From: Actinomycetes bacterium
GTDB lineage: Bacteria; Actinomycetota; Acidimicrobiia; Acidimicrobiales; RAAP-2
Assembly: GCA_021786095.1 (NCBI GenBank)
Contig: JAJYNX010000018.1
Location: 1-64,000 of the forward strand
Direction of reading: 5' to 3'
DNA length: 64,000 nt
This document shows positions 37,711-46,718 of the stretch, one piece after another. A model generated the notes under the pieces. That model was not told where the DNA came from. It did not search any database and worked only from the letters and a program-made list of their open reading frames with translations. A program made the position numbers and the translations under genes. Numbering within the stretch: the first letter of the stretch is position 1; each line of letters starts with the position of its first letter.

Positions 37711-38602
37711 TCTGGTACTTGAGCAGGATGTGCAGAGTCGCCGCGGCGTCCTCGTCGCCAATCTCCTCGCGCCCGAGCAGCACCAGCGTGCGCGCCCAGT
37801 CCAGGGTCTCGGAGACCGAAGGGGCCTTCTTCAGGTCCATCGAGCGAATGGACCGTACGACGTGCGCGATCTGGTCGGCCAGTGCGGTCGAGATGCCCGG
37901 GACGCGCCGCACGATGATCTCGCGCTCGCGCTCGACGTCGGGGTAGCCGATGTACAGGTAGAGACAGCGTCGCTTGAGCGCCTCCGAGAGCTCACGAGTG
38001 TTGTTGGAGGTCAGAAAGACCATCGGGATCTGAGTAGCGCGCACGGTGCCCAGCTCGGGAATCGACACCTGGTACTCCGAGAGGATCTCCAGCAGCAACG
38101 CCTCGGTCTCCAACTCGACACGATCGACCTCGTCGATCAGCAGCACCACGGGATCGGTGGCCGAGATCGCCTCGAGCAACGGCCGCGTCAGCAAGAACTC
38201 CTCGGCGAAGATGTCCTCCTCGAGGTGCGACCACTCCTCGGGACCCGACCCCTCGGCCCGACCCGCCTGGATGCGCAACAGCTGCTTGCGGTAGTTCCAC
38301 TCGTAGAGTGCCTTGGACTCATCGAGGCCCTCGTAGCACTGCAGACGGATCAGTCGCGCGCCCGTCGCATCCGCCACCGCTTGCGCCAGCGACGTCTTGC
38401 CGGTCCCCGCCGGTCCCTCCACCAGGACCGGCTTGGCCAGTCGGTCAGCCAGGTAGACCACCGAGGCGATCGCGTCGTCGCTCAGGTACTCCTGGGCGGC
38501 CAGCCTCTCACGCACGTCGCCCGGCGAGGCGAATCGCAACGGGGTGACCTCGGTGAGCCCCAGCCGTCGCGCCACCTCCTCACGAGGGTCGAGGGACGTC
38601 AT
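37655..38602 (-). CDS. MoxR-family AAA+ ATPase
   Basis: A 315-residue chaperone-like ATPase. Walker A GPAGTGKT at residues 63-70, Walker B VVLLIDEVDR, sensor 1 FLTSNNTREL, arginine finger region ALKRRCLYLYI, and a helical lid. The ATG at 38602 overlaps the proA stop (ATGA); the upstream open frame is a shadow of proA. Paired with the following VWA protein, with which it likely forms a complex. The client is not obvious; no CO-dehydrogenase genes are in the window. Confidence 0.92.
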   Translation of the reverse strand: MTSLDPREEVARRLGLTEVTPLRFASPGDVRERLAAQEYLSDDAIASVVYLADRLAKPVLVEGPAGTGKTSLAQAVADATGARLIRLQCYEGLDESKALYEWNYRKQLLRIQAGRAEGSGPEEWSHLEEDIFAEEFLLTRPLLEAISATDPVVLLIDEVDRVELETEALLLEILSEYQVSIPELGTVRATQIPMVFLTSNNTRELSEALKRRCLYLYIGYPDVEREREIIVRRVPGISTALADQIAHVVRSIRSMDLKKAPSVSETLDWARTLVLLGREEIGDEDAAATLHILLKYQSDIERAAKELLGRPRPLA

Positions 38603-39834
38603 CGCACGTGCCCGTCGCCCCGTACGACCCACTTCACGCTGGTGAGCTCGCGCAGGCCCATCGGCCCGCGCGCGTGCAACTTCTGGGTGGAGATCCCGAC
38701 CTCGCCCCCCAGCCCCAACTCGCCCCCGTCCACGAAGCGGGTCGAGGCGTTGACCAGCACCGCGGCCGCGTCGACCTGGCGGACCCACTGCTCGGCCCGC
38801 GCGGAGTCCTCGGTGACGATCGCCTCGCTGTGGCCCGTGCCGTAGCGCGCGACGTGCTCGATGGCCTCGTCGATCGACCCCACGACCCGCACCGCCATGA
38901 TCAGGTCGAGGAACTCGCGGGCGTAGTCCTCCTCGCTCGCGGGACGCGCGTCCACCAGGACCGCGCGCGACTCCTCGTCGGCGCGCCACTCCACCTCGGG
39001 CATGGCCGCCGCCATCGCCGGGAGGAATCGCGCGGCCAGTGCGCGGTGTACGAGCACGGTCTCGGCGGCGTTGCACACCCCGGGCCGCGACGTCTTGGCG
39101 TTGCGCACGATCGCCACCGCTCGCTCCAGATCCGCGGACTCGTCGACGTAGACGTGGCAGTTTCCGTCACCGTCGAGGACGTAGGGAACCCGCGCGTGCT
39201 CGCGCATCGCGGCGATCAGGCTCGGGCCGCCGCGCGGAATGAGACAGTCGAGCACCCCGGTGAGACCCATGAACTGTGCGGCGGCCTCGTGGGAGACGTC
39301 CTCCACCAGGCTGACCGCCTCGACCGGCAGGTCCTGGCGTGCGAGGGCCTCGTGCCACAGATTCACGATGAACCGATTGGTCGCCAGGGCCGACGCCGAT
39401 CCGCGCAGGAAGGCGGCGTTGCCGCTACGCACGCAGAGCCCCGCCACGTCGCTGGTCACGTTGGGACGGTTCTCGTAGATCACGCCCACCACCCCCAGGG
39501 GGACGCGCACGCGTTCGACGCGCAGCCCATTGGGACGCGTGTCGCGCGCCACCACCTCGAACAGCGGATCGGCTAACGCCGCCACGTCGCGCAGCGCCGC
39601 GGCCATCGACGCCACGCGCTCGAGGGTCAGGGTGAGTCGATCACGCCCCGCCCCACCGTCGGCGTAGCTCGCCACCTCGGTCGCGTTCAGCGCCACGAGG
39701 TCGTCGCCACGCTCCTCGAGCGAACGGGCCACGTCGAGCAGGACCGCCCGACGTGCGCCATCGCTCGCCTGGGCGAGACGCACCGCCGCCGCACGCACCG
39801 CCCGGCCCTGCTCCTCGAGTGCGCTCACCACCAC
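38599..39834 (-). CDS. proA: Gamma-glutamyl phosphate reductase
   Basis: Second step of proline synthesis, NADPH-dependent reduction of glutamyl phosphate. The 411-residue protein has VPLGVVGVIYENRPNVT, CLIPRGG, the catalytic cysteine in RPGVCNAAETVLVH, and TRFVDGGELGLGGEVGIST near the end. Three consecutive GTG codons (39834, 39831, 39828) begin it; the first is used. It follows proB by 19 bp. Confidence 0.95.
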   Translation of the reverse strand: MVVSALEEQGRAVRAAAVRLAQASDGARRAVLLDVARSLEERGDDLVALNATEVASYADGGAGRDRLTLTLERVASMAAALRDVAALADPLFEVVARDTRPNGLRVERVRVPLGVVGVIYENRPNVTSDVAGLCVRSGNAAFLRGSASALATNRFIVNLWHEALARQDLPVEAVSLVEDVSHEAAAQFMGLTGVLDCLIPRGGPSLIAAMREHARVPYVLDGDGNCHVYVDESADLERAVAIVRNAKTSRPGVCNAAETVLVHRALAARFLPAMAAAMPEVEWRADEESRAVLVDARPASEEDYAREFLDLIMAVRVVGSIDEAIEHVARYGTGHSEAIVTEDSARAEQWVRQVDAAAVLVNASTRFVDGGELGLGGEVGISTQKLHARGPMGLRELTSVKWVVRGDGHVR

Positions 39835-39853
39835 TCGTTCAGCGTAGTGGTGC

Positions 39854-40918
39854 TCACGCCCGGCGTAGGAGGACCAGGTCGTCGCGGTGCACCACGACGT
39901 CGTCCTCGGCGAAGCGGTCGGCACTCACCCGTGCCAAGCCCTTGGCGACCAGCACCCCGTCGGGGCCGCGCACGTCTACCGCGTCCCCCTCGGCGAAGGA
40001 GCCCTCGTGGGAGACGACGCCCACCCGCAGCAGGCTGCGGCCGTGGTTCTCCAGAGCTTGCATCGCGCCCTGATTGATGTAGAGCGTCCCGTGAGCAGCC
40101 ACCGCGAAGGCGATCCAGGCCTTCCGCGCCGAGAGCCGCTCACGTCGAGCCCGAAACACGGTGCCCGACCCGGGCACCTCGTCGATCGCGCGCGCCAGCG
40201 AGCCGCTGGCTCGCGCGGGCGCCACCACAGTGGTGACCCCCGACCAGGTCGCCATGCGCGCCGCGGCGAGCTTCGAGGCCATGCCGCCGCTGCCGACACC
40301 CGAGGTGCTGGCTCCCGCCAGCGAGAGGATCGTCGCGTCGAAACTGGTCACCTCCTCGATCAGGGTGGCCGCCGGGTCGAGTCGCGGATCCGCGCTGAGC
40401 AGGCCGTCGGTGTCGGTGAGCAGGACCAGGTGCGACGCCACCACCAGGTTGGCGACCAGCGCCGCCAGGCGATCATTGTCGCCGAAGCGGATCTCCTCGT
40501 CGGCGACGGCGTCGTTCTCGTTGACGATGGGGACCACGCCCAGCGCCTCCAGAGCGTCGAGGGTACGTCGGGCGTGCAGGTACTGACCACGGTGCGAGAA
40601 GTCCAGTGGTGCGAGCAGCACCTGGCCGACGCTGGCCGAGCACTCGGCGAACGCGTTGCGCCAGGCGTGCATGAGCAGAGGCTGGCCCACCGCGGACACC
40701 GCCTGGAGGGTCACCGCGTCGGTGGGTCTCGCCCGACCCGCCCCGACCTCCGTCCAGCCGGCGGTGATCGCCCCGGAGGTGACCACGACGACGAACCAGC
40801 CCCGAGCACGCAGGTCGACGACGTCCTGGGCGATCTGGACCAGGGTCGGATAGTCGACGTCGCCGTGGGAATCGGTGACCGACGTCGTGCCGATCTTGAC
40901 GACGGCCCTACGCGTCAT
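39854..40918 (-). CDS. proB: Glutamate 5-kinase
   Basis: First, feedback-regulated step of proline synthesis. The 354-residue protein has an amino-acid-kinase domain (VVKIGTTSV, VTSGAITAG, VPIVNENDAV, FGDNDRLAALVA, GSGGMASKLAAA) and a C-terminal PUA domain (about 265-350). ATG start overlaps the obg stop by 11 bp. The obg-proB-proA order is common in Gram-positives. Confidence 0.96.
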   Translation of the reverse strand: MTRRAVVKIGTTSVTDSHGDVDYPTLVQIAQDVVDLRARGWFVVVVTSGAITAGWTEVGAGRARPTDAVTLQAVSAVGQPLLMHAWRNAFAECSASVGQVLLAPLDFSHRGQYLHARRTLDALEALGVVPIVNENDAVADEEIRFGDNDRLAALVANLVVASHLVLLTDTDGLLSADPRLDPAATLIEEVTSFDATILSLAGASTSGVGSGGMASKLAAARMATWSGVTTVVAPARASGSLARAIDEVPGSGTVFRARRERLSARKAWIAFAVAAHGTLYINQGAMQALENHGRSLLRVGVVSHEGSFAEGDAVDVRGPDGVLVAKGLARVSADRFAEDDVVVHRDDLVLLRRA

Positions 40919-42281
40919 CGCCCTCCTGGTCGACCGACACGTCGTCCAGGCGCCCGTGACGCGCCAGACGCTCGCGGCGCGTCGCGCGGTGATGACCCCG
41001 ATCGAGTCCGGCGCCCGCGTCGTCGCGCCACCACTCGAAGGTCAGCGCGCCGACGGTGACCAGGTCGCCGTCGCGCACACCCGCCCGGCCGAGCAGCCGG
41101 TCCACCCCGAGGTCGCGCAGGCGACGCACGATCTCCGCCAGCGCCTCGTCGTCGGTGAGATCCTGGAAGCGCACGGCGCGTAGCGCCGGGCGACCCTGCA
41201 CGCACCACTCGCGGGGACCCAGGCGCTCGACGACGACCTCGTCGGGCACCGGACGGTGCACCACTACCTCGTGGGTGGCGAGGGCCGCCTCGCTCGCTCG
41301 CGCGTCGCTCACCCTCGCCGCCATCGCCGTGACGAGGGCGCCGACGCCCTGGCCGGTGACCGACGACACGGTCGCGACACCGGGCATCTCGTACGCGGCG
41401 ACGTCGTCCTTGGAACCAACCACCAGTCGCGGACGCTCGAGCAACTCGGCGCGATACTCCCCGAGCTCGCCCAGCAGCACCTCCAGTTGGTCCTCAGGAC
41501 TCAGGGGGGCCGCCTCGGACAGGTCGAGCAGGACGCACAGGACCCGCGCACGCTCCACGTGACGCAAGAAGTCGTGGCCGAGCCCGCGACCCTGGGCGGC
41601 ACCCTCGATCAAGCCGGGGATGTCGGCGACGACGAACTCGGTGACGTCCTCGGGCCGCGACGCGCGCCGTCCGACCCGCACGACCCCCAGGTTGGGCACC
41701 AGGGTCGTAAAGGGGTAGTCCGCGATCTTGGGGCGCGCCGCCGAAATCCGCGCGATCAGCGTCGACTTACCCACGTTGGGGAACCCGATCAGCGCCACGT
41801 CGGCCTGCAACTTGAGCTCCAGGTCGTACCAGCGCTCCTGGCCCCGCTCGCCCTGCTCGGCGAAGGCCGGAGCCCGGCGGCGATTGGAGAGGAAGCGGGC
41901 GTTGCCGGCGCCACCTAGACCCCCCTCCGCCGCGAGCCACCGGTCCCCGGGACCGGCCAGGTCGACCAGTACGGTTCCGTCACGATCGTGCACCACGGTG
42001 CCCACCGGCACCTTCACGACCAACTCCTCGCCGCGCGCCCCGTGTTGACGCTTGGACGTGCCGTGATGACCGTCGGTGGCGCGGCGAAAGGGATGATCAC
42101 GGAAACCCAGCAGGGAGGCCTGGTTCGGGTCGGCCACTAGCCACACGTCCCCGCCGCGACCGCCGTCGCCGCCGTCGGGTCCGCCCTTCGCGACGTGCGC
42201 CTCGCGCCGAAAGCTCACGCACCCCGCCCCGCCGTCGCCAGCCTTGGCGTGCAGTTGGGCGGCGTCGACGAAGGATGACAC
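40908..42281 (-). CDS. obgE: Obg-family GTPase
   Basis: Ribosome-associated GTPase linked to 50S assembly and stress control. The 457-residue protein has the Gly-rich Obg fold (GDGGAGCVSFRREAHVAKGG, DGGDGGRGGDV), the G domain with GFPNVGKSTL, DIPGLIEGAAQGRGLG and GSKDD (NKxD variant), then an actinobacterial-type OCT domain (about 350-430) and an acidic end. GTG start. Confidence 0.96.
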   Translation of the reverse strand: MSSFVDAAQLHAKAGDGGAGCVSFRREAHVAKGGPDGGDGGRGGDVWLVADPNQASLLGFRDHPFRRATDGHHGTSKRQHGARGEELVVKVPVGTVVHDRDGTVLVDLAGPGDRWLAAEGGLGGAGNARFLSNRRRAPAFAEQGERGQERWYDLELKLQADVALIGFPNVGKSTLIARISAARPKIADYPFTTLVPNLGVVRVGRRASRPEDVTEFVVADIPGLIEGAAQGRGLGHDFLRHVERARVLCVLLDLSEAAPLSPEDQLEVLLGELGEYRAELLERPRLVVGSKDDVAAYEMPGVATVSSVTGQGVGALVTAMAARVSDARASEAALATHEVVVHRPVPDEVVVERLGPREWCVQGRPALRAVRFQDLTDDEALAEIVRRLRDLGVDRLLGRAGVRDGDLVTVGALTFEWWRDDAGAGLDRGHHRATRRERLARHGRLDDVSVDQEGDDA

Positions 42282-42308
42282 AGCGCCATCCTACGGGGGG
42301 TGGCGTCG

Positions 42309-43679
42309 CTAGCCCACCAACTCCCCCACCGCGGCGTCGAAGACCGCCTGATGGCGGGCCACCTGCGCCGCGGTGGTCGCCGGGCACATGAGCGCCATGT
42401 TGTGAAACGGGGTGAGCAGCACCCCGCGATTCGTGCCGTAGAGGTGCAGGTAGCTCTCAAGGGCGGGATCGGCGCTGCGCGCGGACTCCCCCCCGTTGCG
42501 CGGCGCGGGCGACGCGAAGCGGTACTCGCAGCGCGCCCCCAGCTGGCGCACCGACCAGGGGAGGTCGAATCGCTCGATCGTGGACGCCACACCCTCGGCG
42601 AAGGACGTCGCCAGCATCTCCATGGGGACGAAGGCCTCGTCGGTCAGGACCTCGCCCAGCACCGCCCGCATGGCCGCCAGGCTGAGCGCGTTGCCGGCGA
42701 GCGTGCCCCCGACGCCGCCGACGTCCGCGATGTCGACGTCGTCGCGCGCCACCGTGCGCAGCACACGGTCGGCCAGCTCCGCGGTGAGCCCGTAGGCCCC
42801 GCACGCCACCCCTCCGCCCAGGGACTTACCGATGGTCAGGGCGTCGGGGCGCAGCGCGAAGCGGCGCGTCGCGCCCCCGGGGCCCGCCGAGAACGTGTGC
42901 GTCTCGTCGATCACCAGCAACGTGCCGGTCGCGTCGCACAGCTCGCGCACCCCCTCCAGGAAGCCCGGCTCGGCCAGCACGATGCCGATATTGGTCATGG
43001 CGGGCTCGGTCAGCACCGCGGCGACGTCCCCGGCCGCGAGCTCGCGCTCCAGCGCCGCCAGGTCGTTGAACTCGACCACGCGCGTCGTCGTGGTCGGGTC
43101 CACGGCCGGGCCGACGTTGCCCGGGCGTGAGACGGGCCGACCGTCGTGGTCGACGACCACGAACGACTCGTCGACCGTTCCGTGGTAGGAGTAGGAGAAC
43201 ACCAGGACCTTGGGCCGACCCGTCACCAAGCGAGCCAGGCGCAGGATCCACCGGTTGGCGTCGGTGGCCGAGAGCGTGAACGACCACCGGGCGAGACCGA
43301 AGCGCCGCGACAGCTCCGCGGCGACCCACTGCGCGTCCTCGTTGGGCAGCATCGTCGTGACCCCGCCCAGCACCCCCGCGCGCCGGGCCAGGGCGTCCAC
43401 CAACGGCGCCGGCGAGTGCCCCGCCATCGCCCCGGTGTCGCCCAGGGAGAAGTCGATCAGCTCGTGCCCGTCGACGTCGGTGATCGTGGCGCCGCGCGCG
43501 CGCTCGAAGGACAGGGGGAATCCGCCCGCCCACATCGTCATCCAGGTCATGGGGACCTTGGCGAACAGGTGCGTGGAGGCCTCGAACTGCGCGCGCGAGC
43601 GAGGGTGCGAGGCCTCGTAGGTCGCGACCTCGCGCGCGCGCAGCGCCGCCAGACGGGACCGATCCAGGTGGTTCATCAT
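42309..43679 (-). CDS. Class III PLP-dependent aminotransferase (GSA-aminomutase-like)
   Basis: A 456-residue fold-type I aminotransferase. The PLP lysine is K285 (LTIGKSLGGG), the pyridine-binding aspartate is D258 in VIDETHTFSAGPGG, and the cofactor region includes SYSYHGTVDES. It resembles glutamate-1-semialdehyde aminomutase in parts (GFLEGVRELCDATG) but has DETHT where that family has DEVxT, so the substrate is likely different and unknown. The ATG pair 43679/43676 begins it; the frame opens further upstream without support. It sits between obg and HU. Confidence 0.85.
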   Translation of the reverse strand: MMNHLDRSRLAALRAREVATYEASHPRSRAQFEASTHLFAKVPMTWMTMWAGGFPLSFERARGATITDVDGHELIDFSLGDTGAMAGHSPAPLVDALARRAGVLGGVTTMLPNEDAQWVAAELSRRFGLARWSFTLSATDANRWILRLARLVTGRPKVLVFSYSYHGTVDESFVVVDHDGRPVSRPGNVGPAVDPTTTTRVVEFNDLAALERELAAGDVAAVLTEPAMTNIGIVLAEPGFLEGVRELCDATGTLLVIDETHTFSAGPGGATRRFALRPDALTIGKSLGGGVACGAYGLTAELADRVLRTVARDDVDIADVGGVGGTLAGNALSLAAMRAVLGEVLTDEAFVPMEMLATSFAEGVASTIERFDLPWSVRQLGARCEYRFASPAPRNGGESARSADPALESYLHLYGTNRGVLLTPFHNMALMCPATTAAQVARHQAVFDAAVGELVG

Positions 43680-43884
43680 CGGCCCATCGTAGGGCGCGAC
43701 ACTCGCGGGGCCGGGCTGGAGTGCCGTGAAAATTCGGCTGACGAGGGTTTTCTCACTACGAGTCACCCCGGAATGTGTGAAAATTTAGGGAAAATCCCCG
43801 ACCAGGCCCACCCGGTCGATAAAGATGGACCCGGTAGCTGGGAAATCTCCCGGTCCATTTCAACCAAGAGCAAGGAGTCGACCG
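43680..43884. promoter_or_regulatory. AT-rich divergent region upstream of HU
   Basis: A 205-bp gap between the aminotransferase and HU genes, clearly richer in A/T than its surroundings between about 43725 and 43800. It contains two copies of GTGAAAATT (43726-43734 and 43777-43785), 51 bp apart, and a GTGAAAA...TTTTCTCAC imperfect inverted pair. It probably holds the HU promoter, but no -35/-10 pair is convincing. Confidence 0.4.
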
Positions 43885-44163
43885 GTGAACAAGGCCGAGT
43901 TGGTAGAAGCAATTGTTGCTGAGAGTGGCGCGACCAAGAACACGGTGGCTGAGGTCCTCAAGGCGTTCGAGGACGTCGTCGTCTCGAACGTGACGCGCGG
44001 CGAGAAGGTCGTCCTGTCGGGTTTCCTCTCGTTCGAGCGCGTCGAGCGCAAGGCGCGCACCGCGCGCAACCCCCAGACGGGCGAGCCGATCGAGGTGAAG
44101 GCGTCGCGGGCGCCCAAGGTGTCCATCGGCTCAACCTTCAAGAAGCAGGTCAAGGGCCTCTAA
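43885..44163 (+). CDS. hup: DNA-binding protein HU
   Basis: Histone-like nucleoid protein of 92 residues: MNKAELVEAIVAESG, the hinge GEKVVLSGFLSFE, the beta-arm ARTARNPQTGEPIEVKAS, and APKVSIGSTFKKQVKGL. No Lys-rich C-terminal extension. The GTG at 43885 has AAGGAG at 43872-43877; the frame opens upstream to 43825 without a ribosome site. It is the only plus-strand gene between 36 and 58 kb and ends at a bidirectional terminator. Confidence 0.96.
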   Translation: MNKAELVEAIVAESGATKNTVAEVLKAFEDVVVSNVTRGEKVVLSGFLSFERVERKARTARNPQTGEPIEVKASRAPKVSIGSTFKKQVKGL

Positions 44164-44169
44164 CCCCCG

Positions 44170-44210
44170 ACACAAAAGCCCCCCGGACGAGGTCCGGGGG
44201 GCTTTTGTGT
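44170..44210. terminator. Bidirectional intrinsic terminator between HU and rpmA
   Basis: A perfect 19-bp stem (44170-44188 and 44192-44210) with a 3-nt loop. The outer part is ACACAAAAG/CTTTTGTGT and the core is GC-only, so a T-run follows the GC stem on either strand. It serves plus-strand hup and minus-strand rpmA. Confidence 0.92.
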
Positions 44211-44230
44211 GCCCGAAACGGGCGACGTGG

Positions 44231-44482
44231 TCAGTCGGTCAGCACGTCGACCAGTTTGCGTCCGGCCCGGAAGCCGAACTTCACGGTGCCCGCGCTCAGC
44301 GCGAAGAGCGTGTCGTCCTTGCCGATCCCCACGTTGCGCCCGGGGTGGAAACGCGTGCCGCGCTGGCGCACGATGATGCTGCCGGACTGCACGAGCGTAC
44401 CGTCGAAGGTCTTGACGCCCAGTCGCTGCGCGTTCGAGTCACGGCCGTTGCGGGTGGAACCGCCACCTTTGGTCTTGGACAC
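44231..44482 (-). CDS. rpmA: 50S ribosomal protein L27
   Basis: Near the peptidyl-transferase centre. The 83-residue protein reads [29 protein letters not shown]-like [13 protein letters not shown], and [12 protein letters not shown]. The N-terminus is not of the cleaved Firmicutes type. GTG start with AGGAGG just upstream; it follows rplU by 9 bp. Confidence 0.97.
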   Translation of the reverse strand: MSKTKGGGSTRNGRDSNAQRLGVKTFDGTLVQSGSIIVRQRGTRFHPGRNVGIGKDDTLFALSAGTVKFGFRAGRKLVDVLTD

Positions 44483-44491
44483 GAGTCCTCC

Positions 44492-44803
44492 TTAGTCCTG
44501 CGCCGAGATCTTCGTGATCTCGACGGTCGAATACTTCTGGCGGTGGCCCCAGCGACGCCGCTGGTTCGCCTTGGGCTTGTAGGTGAGGCCCCGGATCTTG
44601 GGCCCCTTCTCCTCGCCCACGATCGTGGCGGTCACGGTCGCCCCCCTCAGCGCGGGACCGGCGACCACCTGGTCGCCGTCCACGAGGAGAACCGGCTGGA
44701 ACTGGACGGCGGTGCCCACCTCTTCGGAGCGTCGATCGACGCGGACAACTTGGCCCTCGCTCACGCGCTCTTGTGATGTGCCCACTCGGATGACGGCGTA
44801 CAT
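44492..44803 (-). CDS. rplU: 50S ribosomal protein L21
   Basis: The 103-residue protein binds 23S rRNA; it shows MYAVIRVGTSQERV, QFQPVLLVDGDQV, and the basic KPKANQRRRWGHRQKYSTVEI motif. It is 40 bp downstream of the RNase E/G gene and directly upstream of rpmA. Confidence 0.97.
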   Translation of the reverse strand: MYAVIRVGTSQERVSEGQVVRVDRRSEEVGTAVQFQPVLLVDGDQVVAGPALRGATVTATIVGEEKGPKIRGLTYKPKANQRRRWGHRQKYSTVEITKISAQD

Positions 44804-44843
44804 AGGAGTACCATCCTAGCAAACCCCACCACCGGCTCGGACC

Positions 44844-46436
44844 CTACAGACCGGTGGACACCACGAAGCCGCGGCCGTCGCAGACGCTGCAGACCGTGGA
44901 CACCGACTCCAAGAGCCCCTCGTTCACGCGCTTGCGCGTCATCTCGATCAGGCCCAACTCGGAGATGTCGAACACCTGGGTGCGCGTCTTGTCGCGCGAG
45001 AGCGCCTGGCGCAGCGCGGAGGCCACCGCCTCGCGGTTGGCTTTGGGCTCCATGTCAATGAAGTCGATGACGATGATCCCGCCGATGTCGCGCAGGCGCA
45101 GTTGGCGCGCGACCTCCTCGGCCGCCTCGAGGTTGTTGCGGAACACCGTCTCCTCGAGGTTGGTCGTACCTACGTTCTTGCCGGTGTTGACGTCGATCAC
45201 CGTCAGCGCCTCGGTGCGCTCGATGATCAGCGATCCGCCCGACGGCAGGAACACCTTGCGGTCCAGGGCGCGGTGGAGCTGCTCGTGCACGAAGTAGCGC
45301 TCGAACAGGGGCAGGTCCTCGCTCGCGCGGTCGTAGTACTCGATCCGGTCGGTGAGCTCCGGGTTCACGGCCATCACGTACTCGCGAACCTTCTCGAACA
45401 GGTCCCGGTCGTCGATCAGGACCGCACGGTAGTCGTCGTTCAGCTCCTCGCGCAGGACGCGCACCGCGAGGTCCAGGTCCCGGTAGATCAGGCGAGGCTG
45501 CGCGGAGCGACGAACCTCGGCCTCGATCGCGTCCCACTTCTCGGCGAGTGACGTCACGTCACGCGCCAAGTCGTCGGCGGAGACCCCCTCGGCGGCCGTG
45601 CGGATGATGACGCCGTGTCGTTCGGGCTTCACCTCGTCGATGATCTTGCGCAGACGGCGCCGCTCGCCGTCGGGCAGGCGCTTGGAGATGCCGATCGTCG
45701 TCGAGTTGGGCACTAGGACGGCGAACCGACCAGGCAGGGAGACCTCCTGGGTGAGGCGCGCCCCCTTGGCGCCAATCGCGTTCTTGGTCACCTGGCACAC
45801 GATGGTCTGACCCGCGCGGATCATCTCCTCGATGCGCTTGGTCGAGCGCGACGGCCCCTCCAGGTCGTCGGTGTCGAAGGACACGTCGCCGCGGTACAGC
45901 ACCGCGTTCTTCGGGATGCCGATGTCGACGAAGGCCAACTCCATCCCCGGCAGCACGTTCTGGATCCGCCCCACGTAGATGTTGCCGTCGATTTGACTGG
46001 TCTCGTCGGCCACTTTGGCGACGGTGTACTCGACCATCGTGCGGCCCTCGAGAGTGGCGATGTGGGTGGCGTCCGCGGTGGTGTGCACGCACATGAGATA
46101 GCGACCCTGAGCCCGGGTGCGGCGTTCACCGCCGCGACGCTTGCGCGCGCGATCACGCGGAGCGCCGTCCGCCGCCGCCTCGGGTGCGGACGCCTCGACC
46201 GGCGCCTCGGAGGGTCGCGCGCCGACCGCGCGCGGCGCCCCAGAGCGCTGCCCCTGACCCCGACCCCGACCACCGCGCCGTCGCCGCGGTGCTCCGGGAC
46301 GCGCGCCACCCGCGGGAGCCACGGGCGTCGAGCTGACGGGCGCCGGGCGGGTGTCGCCTATTTGAGGAGCCGGCCGCGTGTCACCAATGCGGGGACCGTT
46401 CACGGGCGGGGACTGGTTGGTGGTCTCGTCGTTCAC
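44844..46436 (-). CDS. rng: RNase E/G family endoribonuclease
   Basis: Endonuclease for mRNA decay and rRNA/tRNA processing. From GTG 46436 (AAGGAG eight bases upstream) the protein is 530 residues. An N-terminal disordered Ala/Pro/Arg tract with two IGDTRPAP repeats precedes the S1 domain (GNIYVGRIQNVLPGMELAFVD), then 5'-sensor and RNase H-like parts, catalytic aspartates in VIDVNTGK and IVIDFIDME, and a cysteine pair CSVCDGRG at the C-terminus matching the zinc-link. It ends soon after the zinc-link, more like RNase G than the long RNase E. Confidence 0.93.
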   Translation of the reverse strand: MNDETTNQSPPVNGPRIGDTRPAPQIGDTRPAPVSSTPVAPAGGARPGAPRRRRGGRGRGQGQRSGAPRAVGARPSEAPVEASAPEAAADGAPRDRARKRRGGERRTRAQGRYLMCVHTTADATHIATLEGRTMVEYTVAKVADETSQIDGNIYVGRIQNVLPGMELAFVDIGIPKNAVLYRGDVSFDTDDLEGPSRSTKRIEEMIRAGQTIVCQVTKNAIGAKGARLTQEVSLPGRFAVLVPNSTTIGISKRLPDGERRRLRKIIDEVKPERHGVIIRTAAEGVSADDLARDVTSLAEKWDAIEAEVRRSAQPRLIYRDLDLAVRVLREELNDDYRAVLIDDRDLFEKVREYVMAVNPELTDRIEYYDRASEDLPLFERYFVHEQLHRALDRKVFLPSGGSLIIERTEALTVIDVNTGKNVGTTNLEETVFRNNLEAAEEVARQLRLRDIGGIIVIDFIDMEPKANREAVASALRQALSRDKTRTQVFDISELGLIEMTRKRVNEGLLESVSTVCSVCDGRGFVVSTGL

Positions 46437-46718
46437 GACGGGTACTCCTTGCGTTCTTCGTCGCGCGCGACTCGTCGTGCGCGCCACGGGTGGGGGTCAC
46501 GGTACGCGCGCTCGTGGCGGCGCCGCTACGGGTAAGAGGGGCGTGGATGTCTGGACCAACGACACCCCACACGAGGGTCCACGGAAGAAGCCGTCCCTCG
46601 TTGTCTCGTGCCACGGTACGTCCTTGCGGTCCATCGGCTGGTAGTTCGCGTCCACCTCGCCTGCGTTCATCTCGCGTCTCCACGACGCCCTACCCCACCA
46701 GGCTACTCGCGCGCGCAC
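46437..46718 (-). other. 282-bp non-coding leader upstream of RNase E/G
   Basis: No convincing gene. Short frames exist on both strands but lack family resemblance or ribosome sites. The length would suit a promoter plus a long 5' leader; RNase E messages in other bacteria have autoregulatory leaders. No strong hairpin or -35/-10 pair can be named. Confidence 0.35.

Noticed and set aside
46381..46683. A 100-codon minus-strand frame upstream of RNase E/G
   Set aside because: No ribosome site, no family resemblance, and it runs through the RNase E/G start in another frame.
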